Positions 1 through 8,944 of a stretch of DNA of 64,000 nucleotides are shown piece by piece. Source of the stretch: Flavobacteriales bacterium (GTDB lineage: Bacteria; Bacteroidota; Bacteroidia; Flavobacteriales_F; PHOS-HE28); contig JADJWA010000001.1 in assembly GCA_016716605.1 (NCBI GenBank), forward strand, positions 1,116,001 through 1,180,000. Direction: 5' to 3'. How positions within the stretch are numbered: position 1 is the first letter of the stretch; every line of letters begins with the position of its first letter. The notes below the pieces were generated by a model, which saw nothing but the letters and a program-made list of their open reading frames with translations, searched no databases and was not told the origin of the DNA. The translations under genes and the position numbers were made by a program.

Positions 1-1236
1 GTAGGCGATCACGGCAGATTGCCGAGGGATGTGCAGCAGATCCGCCAAGGGGGTCATCACCGGCATGGTGAGCGCGGCCTGGCCGCTGCCGCTGGGCACG
101 AAGAAGTTGATCGCGAACTGCACGAAGAACATGAGCTGGGCCGAGATCACGGACGGCAGCCCGCTGATAGCGGAGCTCATGCCGTGCAGCACCGTGTCCA
201 CCACCTGGCCTTCCTGCATCACCAGAAGCACGCTGCGGCTCAGGCCGATGAGCATGGCCGCGCCCACCATGTCGCGCGCGCCCGCCACGAAGCTCTTGGC
301 CGCCTTCTCGGCCCCGATGCCGCCGATGATCGCCGCCAGCGCGCCCATGCCGATGAAGAGCCCTGCGATCTCCTCGATGTACCAATCGTACTTGTTCACC
401 CCAACGATGAGCGCGACGATGGTGAGGGCGAACAGCACCAGCACCGCGATGCGCCGATTGGTCAAGGGCCGTTCTCCCAATTCGCCCGCTTCGGCCCCGG
501 TGTCCGCGCGACCATGAAGCAATCCGGCCTTCGGGTCCTTCTCGATCCGCGCCGCGTAACGCATCACGAACACGATCGCGATCAGCGTGAGTACGGCCCA
601 TTGGACCATGCGGAACTCCCAGCCGCTGAAGAGTGGAAGTTCGCTCAGGCCCTGCGCGATGCCCACCGTGAACGGGTTGAAGGCCGCCCCCGCGAAGCCC
701 ACGCCCGACCCCAGGAAGGGGATGGCCACGCCCACCACCGGATCCCAGCCCATGCTGCGCGCCAGCGGGATGGTGATCATCAGGAAGACCAGCACTTCCT
801 CGGCCATGCCGAAGGTGTTGCCGCCGATGCTGAAGGCGAGCATGAGCATGGGGATCACCAGCCGCTTGCGAGCGGGATGCTCACGGGCCCAGCGCAGCAC
901 GCGATACAGCCCGGCATCAATCGCGCCCGTCGCGTTCAACACAGCGAAGGCGCCGCCGATCAATAGCACGAACGCGATGATCATGGCCGCCTGGTGGTCC
1001 GTGAAGCCTTTCACCGGAGCGGTGAAGAAGCCGTACCAGGGCACCGGCGTGGCATCCACGGCGTGGTAGGTGCCGGGCACTACGGCCGTGCGGGTGCCCG
1101 CTTCGGTCTGCACTTCTACCCGTTCGAAGGAGCCTGCGGGCACCAGCCAGGTGCAGGCCACGGCCAAGGCGAGGACAGCGGCGATGATCAGAAGCGCATC
1201 GGGCGCCTTGCGCGATGGACTTGCAGGTGCAGACAT
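1..1236 (-). CDS. YfcC-family membrane carrier (partial, runs off left edge)
   Basis: Only the reverse strand gives a continuous hydrophobic reading frame here: 412 codons from the ATG at 1236 to the window edge with no stop. The protein begins MSAPASPSRKAP, has a first membrane segment (ALLIIAAVLALAVACTWLVP) and several later ones. A central stretch, FGMAEEVLVFLMITIPLARS followed by a glycine-rich loop (GVAIPFLGSGVGFAGAAF), is typical of the YfcC/DcuC-like carriers (COG1288). Members are inner-membrane transporters with poorly defined substrates (C4-dicarboxylates or basic amino acids have been proposed), so no substrate is assigned. The C-terminus lies outside the window. A TACTTTGG -7 box ends four bases before the ATG, which supports this start and implies an almost leaderless transcript. 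The long forward-strand frames over this region are shadows. Confidence 0.82.
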   Translation of the reverse strand, partial: MSAPASPSRKAPDALLIIAAVLALAVACTWLVPAGSFERVEVQTEAGTRTAVVPGTYHAVDATPVPWYGFFTAPVKGFTDHQAAMIIAFVLLIGGAFAVLNATGAIDAGLYRVLRWAREHPARKRLVIPMLMLAFSIGGNTFGMAEEVLVFLMITIPLARSMGWDPVVGVAIPFLGSGVGFAGAAFNPFTVGIAQGLSELPLFSGWEFRMVQWAVLTLIAIVFVMRYAARIEKDPKAGLLHGRADTGAEAGELGERPLTNRRIAVLVLFALTIVALIVGVNKYDWYIEEIAGLFIGMGALAAIIGGIGAEKAAKSFVAGARDMVGAAMLIGLSRSVLLVMQEGQVVDTVLHGMSSAISGLPSVISAQLMFFVQFAINFFVPSGSGQAALTMPVMTPLADLLHIPRQSAVIAY

Positions 1237-1240
1237 GCGG

Positions 1241-1248
1241 CCAAAGTA
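1241..1248 (-). promoter_or_regulatory. -7 box TACTTTGG of the YfcC-family gene
   Basis: Reverse-strand TACTTTGG fits the Bacteroidota TAnnTTTG box and sits four bases before the ATG. No clear TTG -33 element is seen at the usual distance. Confidence 0.5.
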
Positions 1249-1344
1249 GGCGGATGGCGGGGATTGGCCAGATGCATCAGGGCCCGAACGATGACGCGTT
1301 CATCCGATCCGTTGCCGACCTTGCGCGCTGCAACGTAGATCAAC

Positions 1345-1743
1345 ATGCGCCACCTCCTCCTTCTCCTGCTGCTCGCTGCGGCCATGCCCTCCCTCGCGCA
1401 GCGGACCTTCGATGTCACGATCGCCGATAGCACCTACCACATGAAGCAGTATTGGTTCGTGCTATACACCAAAGGTGATGGACCTGCGCTTGACAGCCTC
1501 ACCGCAGCCAACTTGCAGGCAGAGCATCTCGCGCATCAGGATGCGCAGGGTAAGCGGGGCCTCATCGTCATGGCGGGGCCATTCGGCAAGAATGATTCGG
1601 GTTGGCGCGGCTTGCTGCTCTACGATTGCGAGACGCGCGAAGAAGTGGAGGAGCAGTTGCTGAAGGACCCCTTCGTGAAAGCAGGCCGCCTGAAGTACGA
1701 AGTGCATCCATGGTGGGGCTCCATCGGCACACGATTGCCCTGA
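1345..1743 (+). CDS. Exported YCII-related domain protein
   Basis: A 132-residue protein with a clear signal peptide (MRHLLLLLLLAAAMPSLAQ, cleavage likely after SLA). The mature part resembles the YCII fold: an N-terminal strand (QYWFVLYTKGD), a helix with EHLAHQ, a central strand (KRGLIVMAGPF) and the late segment (EEVEEQLLKDPFVKAGRLKYEV) that in this family reads DPF.KAGL. YCII proteins are small dimeric alpha/beta-barrel proteins with a conserved His and Asp; H63 of the LAHQ segment and the Asp of KDPF are the candidates here. The biochemical role is unknown. Export is unusual, since most YCII proteins are cytoplasmic, but exported versions occur in Bacteroidota. Confidence 0.72.
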   Translation: MRHLLLLLLLAAAMPSLAQRTFDVTIADSTYHMKQYWFVLYTKGDGPALDSLTAANLQAEHLAHQDAQGKRGLIVMAGPFGKNDSGWRGLLLYDCETREEVEEQLLKDPFVKAGRLKYEVHPWWGSIGTRLP

Positions 1744-1865
1744 GGCAGGCGTACGGGCGGCTTTTCCGAGCCGGGGCTTGTCCGCGATCGTGACTGCTGT
1801 CACCGGTCAGTCGGGTCGGCCTTTTGATGTCGCAACTTCGCGCTCCCATAATCCAATCAAGCTCC

Positions 1866-4112
1866 ATGGCACACGAACATCACCACAGCGCTCCGCTCGA
1901 GGGCGTGAATCCAAAGTCCGAAGGCAAATGCCCCGTGATGCACGGCGCGCAAGCTCTCCCGGTGGCCGGCCGTGGCCGCCGCAACAAGGACTGGTGGCCC
2001 GAGCAGCTCGACTTGGGCATCCTGCACCAGCATCAATCGGTGAGCAACCCGCTTGACCCCGACTTCAACTACCGCGCGGCCTTCTCCAAGCTCGACCTCA
2101 AGGCGGTGAAGGCCGACCTCACCAAGCTGATGACTGACTCGCAGGAGTGGTGGCCGGCCGACTGGGGGCACTACGGCGGCCTCATGATCCGTATGGCCTG
2201 GCACGCGGCGGGCACCTATCGCACGGCCGATGGCCGCGGCGGCGCCGGCAACGGCAATCAGCGCTTCGCCCCGCTCAACAGCTGGCCCGACAACGGCAAC
2301 CTGGACAAGGCCCGCCGCCTGCTATGGCCCGTGAAGCAGAAGTACGGCAACAGCCTCAGCTGGGCCGATCTGTACATCCTCGCGGGCAACGTGGCCCTCG
2401 AATCGATGGGCTTCAAGACCTTCGGCTTCGGTGGTGGCCGCGAGGACATCTGGGCACCTGAGGAGGACATCTACTGGGGCAGCGAGGGTGAGTGGCTCGC
2501 CACCAGCGACAAGCCCAACAGCCGATACAGCGGCAACCGCGATCTGGAAGCGCCGCTCGCTGCCGTGCAGATGGGCCTCATCTATGTGAACCCGCAAGGA
2601 CCTGATGGCAATCCCGATCCGGTAGCCAGCGGCAAGGATGTGCGCGAGACCTTCAAGCGCATGGCGATGAACGATGAGGAGACCGTGGCCCTCACTGCCG
2701 GCGGTCACACCTTCGGCAAGATGCACGGCGCCGCGCCCGATTCGAACGTGGGCCCTGCTCCCGAGGGTGCGCCGATCGAAGCACAAGGCTTTGGCTGGGC
2801 GAACAAATTCGGCAGCGGCAAGGGCAAGGACACCATCACCAGCGGACTCGAAGGTGCTTGGAAGCCGAACCCGACGAAGTGGGACAACGGCTACTTCGAC
2901 ATGCTCTTCGGCTACGAATGGGAATTGGTGAAGAGCCCCGCCGGCGGCTGGCAATGGCTGGCCAAGGATGTGAAGCCCGAGCACATGATCCCCGATGCGC
3001 ACGACCCCAACGTGAAGCATCGCCCTGCGATGACCACGGCGGATCTCTCACTGCGCTTCGATCCCAACTACGAGCCGATCAGCCGCCGTTTCCACAAGGA
3101 CCCGCAGGCCTTCGCCGACGCCTTCGCCCGCGCTTGGTTCAAGCTCACGCACCGCGACATGGGCCCCAAGAGCCTCTACCTCGGTCCCGAAGTGCCGAAG
3201 GAGGACCTCATCTGGCAGGACCCGATTCCCGCCGGCACCAAGCTCACGGATGCCGACGTGACCGCATTGAAGAGCAAGATCCTCGCGAGCGGCCTCAGCG
3301 TGAGTGAGCTGGTCGCAACAGCGTGGGCGAGCGCTTCCACCTTCCGCGGCAGCGATAAGCGCGGTGGCGCCAACGGCGCGCGCGTGCGTCTGGCACCGCA
3401 GAAGTTCTGGGAGGTGAACGACCCCGCGCAGCTGGGCAAGGTGCTGAGCGCGCTGGAGAAGATCCAGGCCGAGTGCAAGGCTAACGGCAAGCAGGTGTCC
3501 ATCGCCGATCTGATCGTTCTGGGCGGTAGCGCTGCCGTGGAGAAGGCCGCCAAGGATGCGGGCTTCAACGTTGCCGTGCCCTTCACCAGCGGCCGTGGCG
3601 ATGCCAGCCAGGAGCAGACCGATGTGGAGAGCTTCGCCGTGATGGAGCCCCAGGCCGACGGCTTCCGCAATTACCAGAAGAAGCTCTACAGCATCCCTGC
3701 GGAAGAGATGCTCGTGGACCGCGCCCAACTGCTCACCCTGAGCGCACCGGAAATGACGGTGCTCGTGGGCGGCCTGCGCGTGCTCGGTGCCAACACCGGC
3801 GGCAGCAAGCACGGCGTCTTCACCACCAAGGTGGGGCAGCTTACCAACGACTTCTTCCTGAACCTGCTCGACATGGGCACCACATGGACCGCCCTCAGCA
3901 ACGGCCACACCGGCACCTACGAGGGCCGCGACCGCAAGAGCGGTGAGTTGAAGTGGACCGGTACCCGCGTGGACCTGGTCTTCGGCAGCAACTCGCAGCT
4001 GCGCGCCATCGCCGAGGTGTACGCCCAGAACGACGCCAAGGAGAAGTTCGTGAAGGACTTCGTGAAGGCCTGGGTGAAGGTGATGGAGCTCGACCGCTTC
4101 GACCTGAAGTAG
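1866..4112 (+). CDS. katG: Catalase-peroxidase KatG
   Basis: A bifunctional haem enzyme that removes hydrogen peroxide by catalase and peroxidase reactions. The chosen start (MAHEHHHSAPLEG) gives 748 residues, normal for the family; an in-frame ATG at 1824 would add 14 residues unlike KatG. The distal pocket Arg109-Trp112-His113 lies in MIRMAWHAAGTYR, and the proximal haem ligand is His281 in TAGGHTFGKMHG. The Trp112-Tyr240-Met266 adduct needed for catalase activity is complete (Tyr in GLIYVNPQGP, Met in KRMAMNDEE). The C-terminal, haem-less duplicated domain is present and intact. The gene is followed by a strong hairpin, so it is probably transcribed alone. No OxyR-like regulator is adjacent. 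Confidence 0.97.
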   Translation: MAHEHHHSAPLEGVNPKSEGKCPVMHGAQALPVAGRGRRNKDWWPEQLDLGILHQHQSVSNPLDPDFNYRAAFSKLDLKAVKADLTKLMTDSQEWWPADWGHYGGLMIRMAWHAAGTYRTADGRGGAGNGNQRFAPLNSWPDNGNLDKARRLLWPVKQKYGNSLSWADLYILAGNVALESMGFKTFGFGGGREDIWAPEEDIYWGSEGEWLATSDKPNSRYSGNRDLEAPLAAVQMGLIYVNPQGPDGNPDPVASGKDVRETFKRMAMNDEETVALTAGGHTFGKMHGAAPDSNVGPAPEGAPIEAQGFGWANKFGSGKGKDTITSGLEGAWKPNPTKWDNGYFDMLFGYEWELVKSPAGGWQWLAKDVKPEHMIPDAHDPNVKHRPAMTTADLSLRFDPNYEPISRRFHKDPQAFADAFARAWFKLTHRDMGPKSLYLGPEVPKEDLIWQDPIPAGTKLTDADVTALKSKILASGLSVSELVATAWASASTFRGSDKRGGANGARVRLAPQKFWEVNDPAQLGKVLSALEKIQAECKANGKQVSIADLIVLGGSAAVEKAAKDAGFNVAVPFTSGRGDASQEQTDVESFAVMEPQADGFRNYQKKLYSIPAEEMLVDRAQLLTLSAPEMTVLVGGLRVLGANTGGSKHGVFTTKVGQLTNDFFLNLLDMGTTWTALSNGHTGTYEGRDRKSGELKWTGTRVDLVFGSNSQLRAIAEVYAQNDAKEKFVKDFVKAWVKVMELDRFDLK

Positions 4113-4134
4113 TCGGCACGAATACCTACTAGTG

Positions 4135-4164
4135 ATGAAGGCGGCCCAAGCGGGTCGCCTTCAT
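4135..4164 (+). terminator. Terminator hairpin after katG
   Basis: A 13-base-pair stem (ATGAAGGCGGCCC with GGGTCGCCTTCAT, one G-U pair) and a four-base loop AAGC begin 22 bases after the katG stop. There is no strong T-run after it. Confidence 0.6.
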
Positions 4165-4263
4165 GCTATTCAAGCGGATAGACCACGCCTTGATGAAGTG
4201 CATGCTGCGTCGATGAGCGCCTCCATACCTTGCTGGCATGCAGCTGAATCGAGCTGAAGAACC

Positions 4264-5022
4264 ATGCGAAGAACAGTGAACAAGCTCTTCATGGGCAAGC
4301 CCTCCATGAATGAAGGTGAGCGGCACAGCACCTTGGAGCGGCGTTGGAAGAATGTGGTTGCGATATGGAACAATTCGTTCGAGGAGGATGCTGGGCTCGA
4401 GAAACTGGTGCGCCTGATCCTGGCCGCATCGCAGTTCCTCTTTCCGGGTGTTTACATCAAGCATGCGTTCTGGCGATCCGGTCCGGTGCATCAGGATCTG
4501 GCCGTTGAGGTCTTTGTGCTCCTCAAGACGGTCTTTCCCGTGATTGTGCTCTGGTTGGGCTGGTGGGGCGAGCCGGTGGTGCTCGGGATGGTGATCTGGT
4601 TCACCGTGGAAACGCTCTTGTACATCCCCACCCTGATCTTCGCTTCCGATGCACTGCCCTCGCCCCGTTCGTACCGCCGCTCCAAGTTGCTCATCTTCAT
4701 CAACTACCTGGAAGTGGTTTTTGCGTTCGCGGTGATCCACATGGATGGCCAGTACATGAATCTCCAGCTCATGAATTGGACCGATGCCGTGTACGTGTCA
4801 TTCGTCATCACCAGCACCATCGGATTCGGCGAGTACTATCCGATCAGCGGGATCGGCAAGCTGGTGATCTCCATCCAGTCGGTGTTCTACTTGAGCTACA
4901 TCGCGCTCTTCATCAGCTTCTTCAATCTGGGCCACAACAAAGGCTACTTCGAGGGTTTGGATAGGCGCCGAGGAGGCCTAAGCCCGCAACGATTCCCGCT
5001 CTGCCACTGCGTTCTTTTATGA
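4264..5022 (+). CDS. Potassium-channel-like membrane protein (Ion_trans_2 type)
   Basis: A 252-residue membrane protein. About four hydrophobic segments are visible (near residues 80-100, 105-127, 141-160 and 197-218). Between the last two lies a pore helix and selectivity-filter-like stretch, SFVITSTIGFGEYYP, with TIGFGE at residues 185-190; this matches the T-x-G-[YF]-G[DE] filter of two-pore-helix K+ channels. It therefore probably forms a tetrameric cation channel in the inner membrane. No RCK or other ligand-binding domain follows, so the gating signal is unknown. The last ~20 residues (after FEGLDRRRGG) are not membrane-like. The gene lies between the katG terminator and the 3' end of a convergent acyltransferase gene. 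Confidence 0.75.
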   Translation: MRRTVNKLFMGKPSMNEGERHSTLERRWKNVVAIWNNSFEEDAGLEKLVRLILAASQFLFPGVYIKHAFWRSGPVHQDLAVEVFVLLKTVFPVIVLWLGWWGEPVVLGMVIWFTVETLLYIPTLIFASDALPSPRSYRRSKLLIFINYLEVVFAFAVIHMDGQYMNLQLMNWTDAVYVSFVITSTIGFGEYYPISGIGKLVISIQSVFYLSYIALFISFFNLGHNKGYFEGLDRRRGGLSPQRFPLCHCVLL

Positions 5023-5139
5023 GCTTGCCCGAACGCCCCATCGATGGACGTGGGCCGCCAGTGAATGAACAGGTTCCTGCATAAGGCGTAGGGCGCCCTG
5101 GGATCTCCGCTGTTCCGCCGATCCGGATAGCCCCCATGC

Positions 5140-6459
5140 TCACAAGCTCTTCCGGGCCTCGGCAATGGCCTCCAGGATGGCATCGCGCTCGTGGAGCATT
5201 TCGTGCTTGCGTGCTGCCGGCACCACGAAGCGGAAGCGCAGCATTCGCGCGAAACGCTGAACCTCGGTCCAGTACCACATGGTCGCATAGCCTGCAACCG
5301 GGAGCGCGACCAGGAAGAGCAGATTGGTCCATGCACGCAGATCCACGAACTGATGGAAAGCCCAGGTCTCGAGCACATAGAATATCGGGAAGCAGATCAA
5401 GCCGACGATCATCTGAACCGGCGCCTTGTACTCGATGTCGAGCCGCGATGCCTTGAACACCTGCGAGGGCAGGATGTACGGCAGGTAATTCGTTATCAAT
5501 CCGAATAGATAAAGCGGCGCGAGCAGCAGGAGCTCCGCCAGATAGCTGATGCACAGCAGGAGGAAATTCTTCTCCAGGAACGCGTTGGAGTAGAAGCCGG
5601 GCGTGAGTCGATCGGAGCGCAGAGCATCGAAGAAGGCGAGCAGTCGGGCACCGATGCGCGTGTACAGGTCGGGACGCGCCTCGCGCAATCGGTGCAGGGC
5701 ATCGGCGAGCTGCTTGCGCACGACGAGTGATCGCTGCGCGTCCTCGTGCAGGTCGGCAGGGGCCGCGTAGGTCGTGTAGAAGGTGTGCGCCTTGATGAGC
5801 AGGTCCTCCTGTTCCTTGCCGGTGGTCCATGGCAGCTTACTGGCCAGCGCCTTCCGGATATCGGCTGTCAGGGATTCAATAGCCCCGGATTCGTTGCGCC
5901 CGTATGCTTCGCGGTGCGCTGAGGCCAAGATCGGCCGCCCCACCGTTACGCGCACCATGCTGCGGAACTGGATCGCGTCGGAATAGTCGAGCGCGATGGG
6001 CACGATGCGCAGCTCGCCCGGCCCTGCATAGCTGAGCGCGATGCGCGCCGTGCCGGTCTTGATCTCGCGCAGGTTGATCTCGTAGTGGCTGCTCCCTTCG
6101 GGGAAGATGAGGAGGGTGCCGCGTTGCGCGAGGTACTGATGGCATTGCGCGAAGGCCTGCGTGTTGTCGGGCTTCTCGCCGGGGGCCACATCATTCTTGC
6201 GGAAGATGGGGATCACATGGAAGTACCGGAACACGGCGGCGAGTGCGCGGTTCCGGAATAGTCCAGCATTCGCCACGAAGCCGATCCGCTGCCTCACCGC
6301 CGCAGCGATGAGCAAGGGATCCATGAGCGTGTTCGGGTGGTTGGCCACGATGATGGCAGGCCCGCCATCAGGCAACTTCTCCAGGCCCGTCACCACGATC
6401 CGCTTGAAGAAGATCGCCGTGCAGATCCGCACCAGGATCTTCAATAGCCTATAGAACAT
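5140..6459 (-). CDS. PlsC-type 1-acylglycerol-3-phosphate acyltransferase family
   Basis: A membrane-associated acyltransferase expected to move an acyl chain onto a lysophospholipid-type acceptor. The catalytic His-Asp motif is NHPNTLMDP at residues 40-48 (His41 and Asp47, an Hx5D variant common in Bacteroidota homologues), and the phosphate-binding motif is FPEGSS at 119-124. The C-terminal third has two to four hydrophobic segments, making the protein longer (439 aa) than minimal PlsC enzymes. The start used is the ATG at 6459; a TTG at 6477 would add six residues (MTNFAL) and cannot be excluded. The acceptor could be lysophosphatidic acid or an ornithine/amino lipid; the sequence does not decide. 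Confidence 0.85.
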   Translation of the reverse strand: MFYRLLKILVRICTAIFFKRIVVTGLEKLPDGGPAIIVANHPNTLMDPLLIAAAVRQRIGFVANAGLFRNRALAAVFRYFHVIPIFRKNDVAPGEKPDNTQAFAQCHQYLAQRGTLLIFPEGSSHYEINLREIKTGTARIALSYAGPGELRIVPIALDYSDAIQFRSMVRVTVGRPILASAHREAYGRNESGAIESLTADIRKALASKLPWTTGKEQEDLLIKAHTFYTTYAAPADLHEDAQRSLVVRKQLADALHRLREARPDLYTRIGARLLAFFDALRSDRLTPGFYSNAFLEKNFLLLCISYLAELLLLAPLYLFGLITNYLPYILPSQVFKASRLDIEYKAPVQMIVGLICFPIFYVLETWAFHQFVDLRAWTNLLFLVALPVAGYATMWYWTEVQRFARMLRFRFVVPAARKHEMLHERDAILEAIAEARKSL

Positions 6460-6603
6460 CAAGGCGAAGTTGGTCAATGGCCACGGATCATCATTCCATG
6501 AGGGCTTGAGGGCTTTAGAAGCGTTGGCTATTCCAATGCATGCGTGTCAGTGAATGAACCGTTCCACAGGCGGCGTGTACCGCCATCCACCAATCCTACC
6601 ACC

Positions 6604-7560
6604 ATGCTCCAGCTCAGATCATTCCGCCTCGGGCTTGCTGCCCTTTTCGCCGTTTCAGCCATCCGCGGCACGGCCCAGATGAATGCGGAGAACCTCCAAC
6701 CCGTATTCGCTCAAGAGGCCTCGGGGCGCTTCGATTGCGAGAAGCTCCGCCTCATCCCCATCATGGGCAACGACGCCTATCGGGATGCTTACAAGGACAT
6801 GGGCGAGCTCGTGCCCATGAACAAGGCCCTTCAGGATGGCCGGTTGAAGGTGAAGGAGCAGGAAGGCGGAGCCACGGTGAACACGCTGCAAGTGGAGAAC
6901 ATCTCGAAGGACACCATCTACCTGATGCAGGGCGAAGTGGTGGTTGGCGGCAAGCAGGACCGCATGCTGGCGCAGGATGTGATCGTGCCGCCGGGCGCAA
7001 CCCTGAACATCGGAGCTTTCTGCGTGGAGCGCGGCCGCTGGCAGGCCGGCAGCACCGGCCATGAATTCAAGGGCACCATCGGCGTTGTAGGCCAGAAGGC
7101 GCGCAAGGCCGCTGCGGTCGAAAAGGAGCAGACCCGCGTGTGGGAGGAAGTGGCCAAGGACATCAAGAAGAATGAAACGGATACGCGCAGCGGCAGCTAT
7201 GCTCATTTGATGCAGGACAAGGAATTCCAAGCTGACCGGCAGCGCTACCGCGAGAAGCTGCTGGGCTTGCCCGCCGCGAACAGCCGCGTGGTCGGCGTGA
7301 TCGCCATCAGCGGCGACAAGGTGATCGGCTGCGACGTGTTCGCTACGAGCGCGCTCTTCGCGCAAGCATTCCCGCAACTCGTGGATGCGTACATCGCGGA
7401 GGCGCTCAACAACGGCAAGGCGGTGACCATGACCGATGCGCAAGTGACCGAGTACTTCGCGAAGCTCTTCACCGGAGAGGATGGCCTGGAGGAGCGGACC
7501 AAAGGGAGCGGCTACCTCTTCAAGAACAACGGACGCAAATACAGGTTGAGCAAATTCTGA
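6604..7560 (+). CDS. Exported ARPP-1 / DUF6569-like protein
   Basis: A 318-residue protein with a signal peptide at MLQLRSFRLGLAALFAVSAI, cleaved probably after GTAQ. The body contains the family hallmarks LMQGEVVVGGKQDRML (residues ~108-123), VIVPPGATLNIGAFCVERGR and, later, VGVIAISGDKVIGCDVFATS. These resemble the ARPP-1 family, named for its genomic association with ADP-ribosylglycohydrolase and rhodanese/phosphatase proteins, for which no activity is established. Here it is exported and no such partner is nearby. The ATG at 6604 is preferred over the in-frame ATG at 6544 because it places the signal peptide at the N-terminus. Confidence 0.68.
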   Translation: MLQLRSFRLGLAALFAVSAIRGTAQMNAENLQPVFAQEASGRFDCEKLRLIPIMGNDAYRDAYKDMGELVPMNKALQDGRLKVKEQEGGATVNTLQVENISKDTIYLMQGEVVVGGKQDRMLAQDVIVPPGATLNIGAFCVERGRWQAGSTGHEFKGTIGVVGQKARKAAAVEKEQTRVWEEVAKDIKKNETDTRSGSYAHLMQDKEFQADRQRYREKLLGLPAANSRVVGVIAISGDKVIGCDVFATSALFAQAFPQLVDAYIAEALNNGKAVTMTDAQVTEYFAKLFTGEDGLEERTKGSGYLFKNNGRKYRLSKF

Positions 7561-7565
7561 ACGGG

Positions 7566-8855
7566 TCAGGGCTTGCGCCCCGCTCTCAGACCGGTGCTCT
7601 TCATGCGGGGAGGAGCTGCTTCCTGCTCTGCGCGCTCCTTCAGCACCGCGCCCACTCTTTCCACGATGCCCACCACGAGCGCATTGCCCATGAAGAAGGC
7701 GCGCCTTGCATCGCTGGCTCCCTTGGTGTGGTCGTCGGGGAACATGTTGAGGCGCTCGAGCTCGATGGGGGTGAGCCTGCGCAGGATGCCTTTGCCGGTG
7801 CGCACCACATGCTTGAATCGGGATGGTGATGATCCACCCTCGCCGGTGATGATGGTGCGCGATGGCTTATCCAATGCATCCGGGAAGACCATGGAGCCCT
7901 CGGAATAGCGGTACGCGAAACCGTTGCTCTTGCTGGTGCGCGTCTCGTTCTTGCTCCCCTTCAGGTATTTCCATTGCGCGAGCTGGTGCGCGCTGATCCG
8001 AAAGCTGGCGGGCACCTTGCCTTCTGGTTGAAGCACCGAGCCGAGCGTGGTCCGCGCACCATCGTAGGCCGGCACTACGCGTGTGGTCCAAACCTTCCGG
8101 CCATGCATCATGCCGGCTTCCGCGAAGGGTCCCTTGGTCGCGCCCTTCCCTATGTTGAATCGCTGCGTCACCTGTGCGAGGTCGCCTTCGATGCTGAACG
8201 CCGCAACGCCCGATGGGCCCATAGCTGCGGGGAACGCCTCGGCGAAGAGCCCGGTGCTCGCGATCCACTCCCATGGATTCGCTCCCTTCATCTCGTCGGC
8301 CATGCGTGTGCTGGCATGGCAGCCCAGGAAGAAGACGCGCCGCCTGCGCTGCGGCATGCCGTAATCAGCAGCATTGATCACGCGCCATTCCACGGCATAG
8401 CCGAGATCGGCCAGCGAGGCCAGCATCACGGCGAAGTCTCGCCCGCGCTGCTTCACCGGTGATTTGAGCAGGCGATCAACGTTCTCGAGGAAGAGAAATG
8501 GCGGGCGCTTGGCCTCGAGGATGCGGTGGATCTCCCACCAGAGCACGCCTTTCTTCCCCGCGATGCCCTTGGCCTGCTTCAGGGTCTTGGCAACGGAGTA
8601 GTCCTGACAGGGGAAGCCGCCCACGAGCAGATCGTGGTCGGGGATCGAGCCGGCCGTTACCGTCGCGATGTCGCGGTTCTCATGGCCATGCGCACCGAAG
8701 CGTGCGACATAGACCTCCGAGGCATCCTGCTTCTTCCGAGCCGGCTCCCATTGGTTGCTCCACACCACCCGGAAGCGCTCTGATGCCCGCTCGAGCCCGA
8801 TGCGGAATCCACCGACGCCCGCGAACAGCTCTACCACCCGGATCGGTTCCTTCAT
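7566..8855 (-). CDS. DNA (cytosine-5-)-methyltransferase, orphan
   Basis: This 429-residue enzyme transfers methyl from S-adenosylmethionine to cytosine C5 in a specific DNA site. Conserved motifs appear in order: AdoMet-binding VELFAGVGGFRIGLE (8-22), catalytic PCQ loop GGFPCQDYS with Cys83, ENV at 124-126 and the QRRRR motif VIII (168-172). The target-recognition region (~220-340) is not one I can assign to a site. The last ~25 residues are a Lys/Arg/Glu-rich tail. No restriction endonuclease or Vsr nuclease gene adjoins it, so it looks solitary. The ATG at 8855 is chosen because a good promoter (TTG-N20-TATGTTTG) ends just upstream; the longer frame to 8966 would run through that promoter and into the divergent gene. 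Confidence 0.93.
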   Translation of the reverse strand: MKEPIRVVELFAGVGGFRIGLERASERFRVVWSNQWEPARKKQDASEVYVARFGAHGHENRDIATVTAGSIPDHDLLVGGFPCQDYSVAKTLKQAKGIAGKKGVLWWEIHRILEAKRPPFLFLENVDRLLKSPVKQRGRDFAVMLASLADLGYAVEWRVINAADYGMPQRRRRVFFLGCHASTRMADEMKGANPWEWIASTGLFAEAFPAAMGPSGVAAFSIEGDLAQVTQRFNIGKGATKGPFAEAGMMHGRKVWTTRVVPAYDGARTTLGSVLQPEGKVPASFRISAHQLAQWKYLKGSKNETRTSKSNGFAYRYSEGSMVFPDALDKPSRTIITGEGGSSPSRFKHVVRTGKGILRRLTPIELERLNMFPDDHTKGASDARRAFFMGNALVVGIVERVGAVLKERAEQEAAPPRMKSTGLRAGRKP

Positions 8856-8866
8856 CGGTGCCGCGC

Positions 8867-8897
8867 CAAACATATCGCACGCCCGTCCAGCGATCAA
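8867..8897 (-). promoter_or_regulatory. Promoter of the cytosine methyltransferase gene
   Basis: On the reverse strand TTG (8897-8895), a 20-base spacer and TATGTTTG (8874-8867) give a textbook Bacteroidota promoter. The ATG is 11 bases after the -7 box. Confidence 0.7.
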
Positions 8898-8932
8898 GTC
8901 CCGCGCCGCCCTTCCCGGAAGGGCATGCCGGT

Positions 8933-8940
8933 TAGCTTCG
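8933..8940 (+). promoter_or_regulatory. -7 box TAGCTTCG of the aminotransferase gene
   Basis: TAGCTTCG matches the TAnnTTCG variant and is followed after four bases by the ATG at 8945, implying a leaderless or nearly leaderless transcript. It diverges from the methyltransferase promoter 36 bases away. Confidence 0.5.
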
Positions 8941-8944
8941 GCCC

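Noticed and set aside
19..966. Long forward-strand frame of 315 codons at the left edge
   Set aside because: Its product is His/Arg/Asp-rich with no fold pattern; it is a shadow of the reverse-strand YfcC-family membrane protein.
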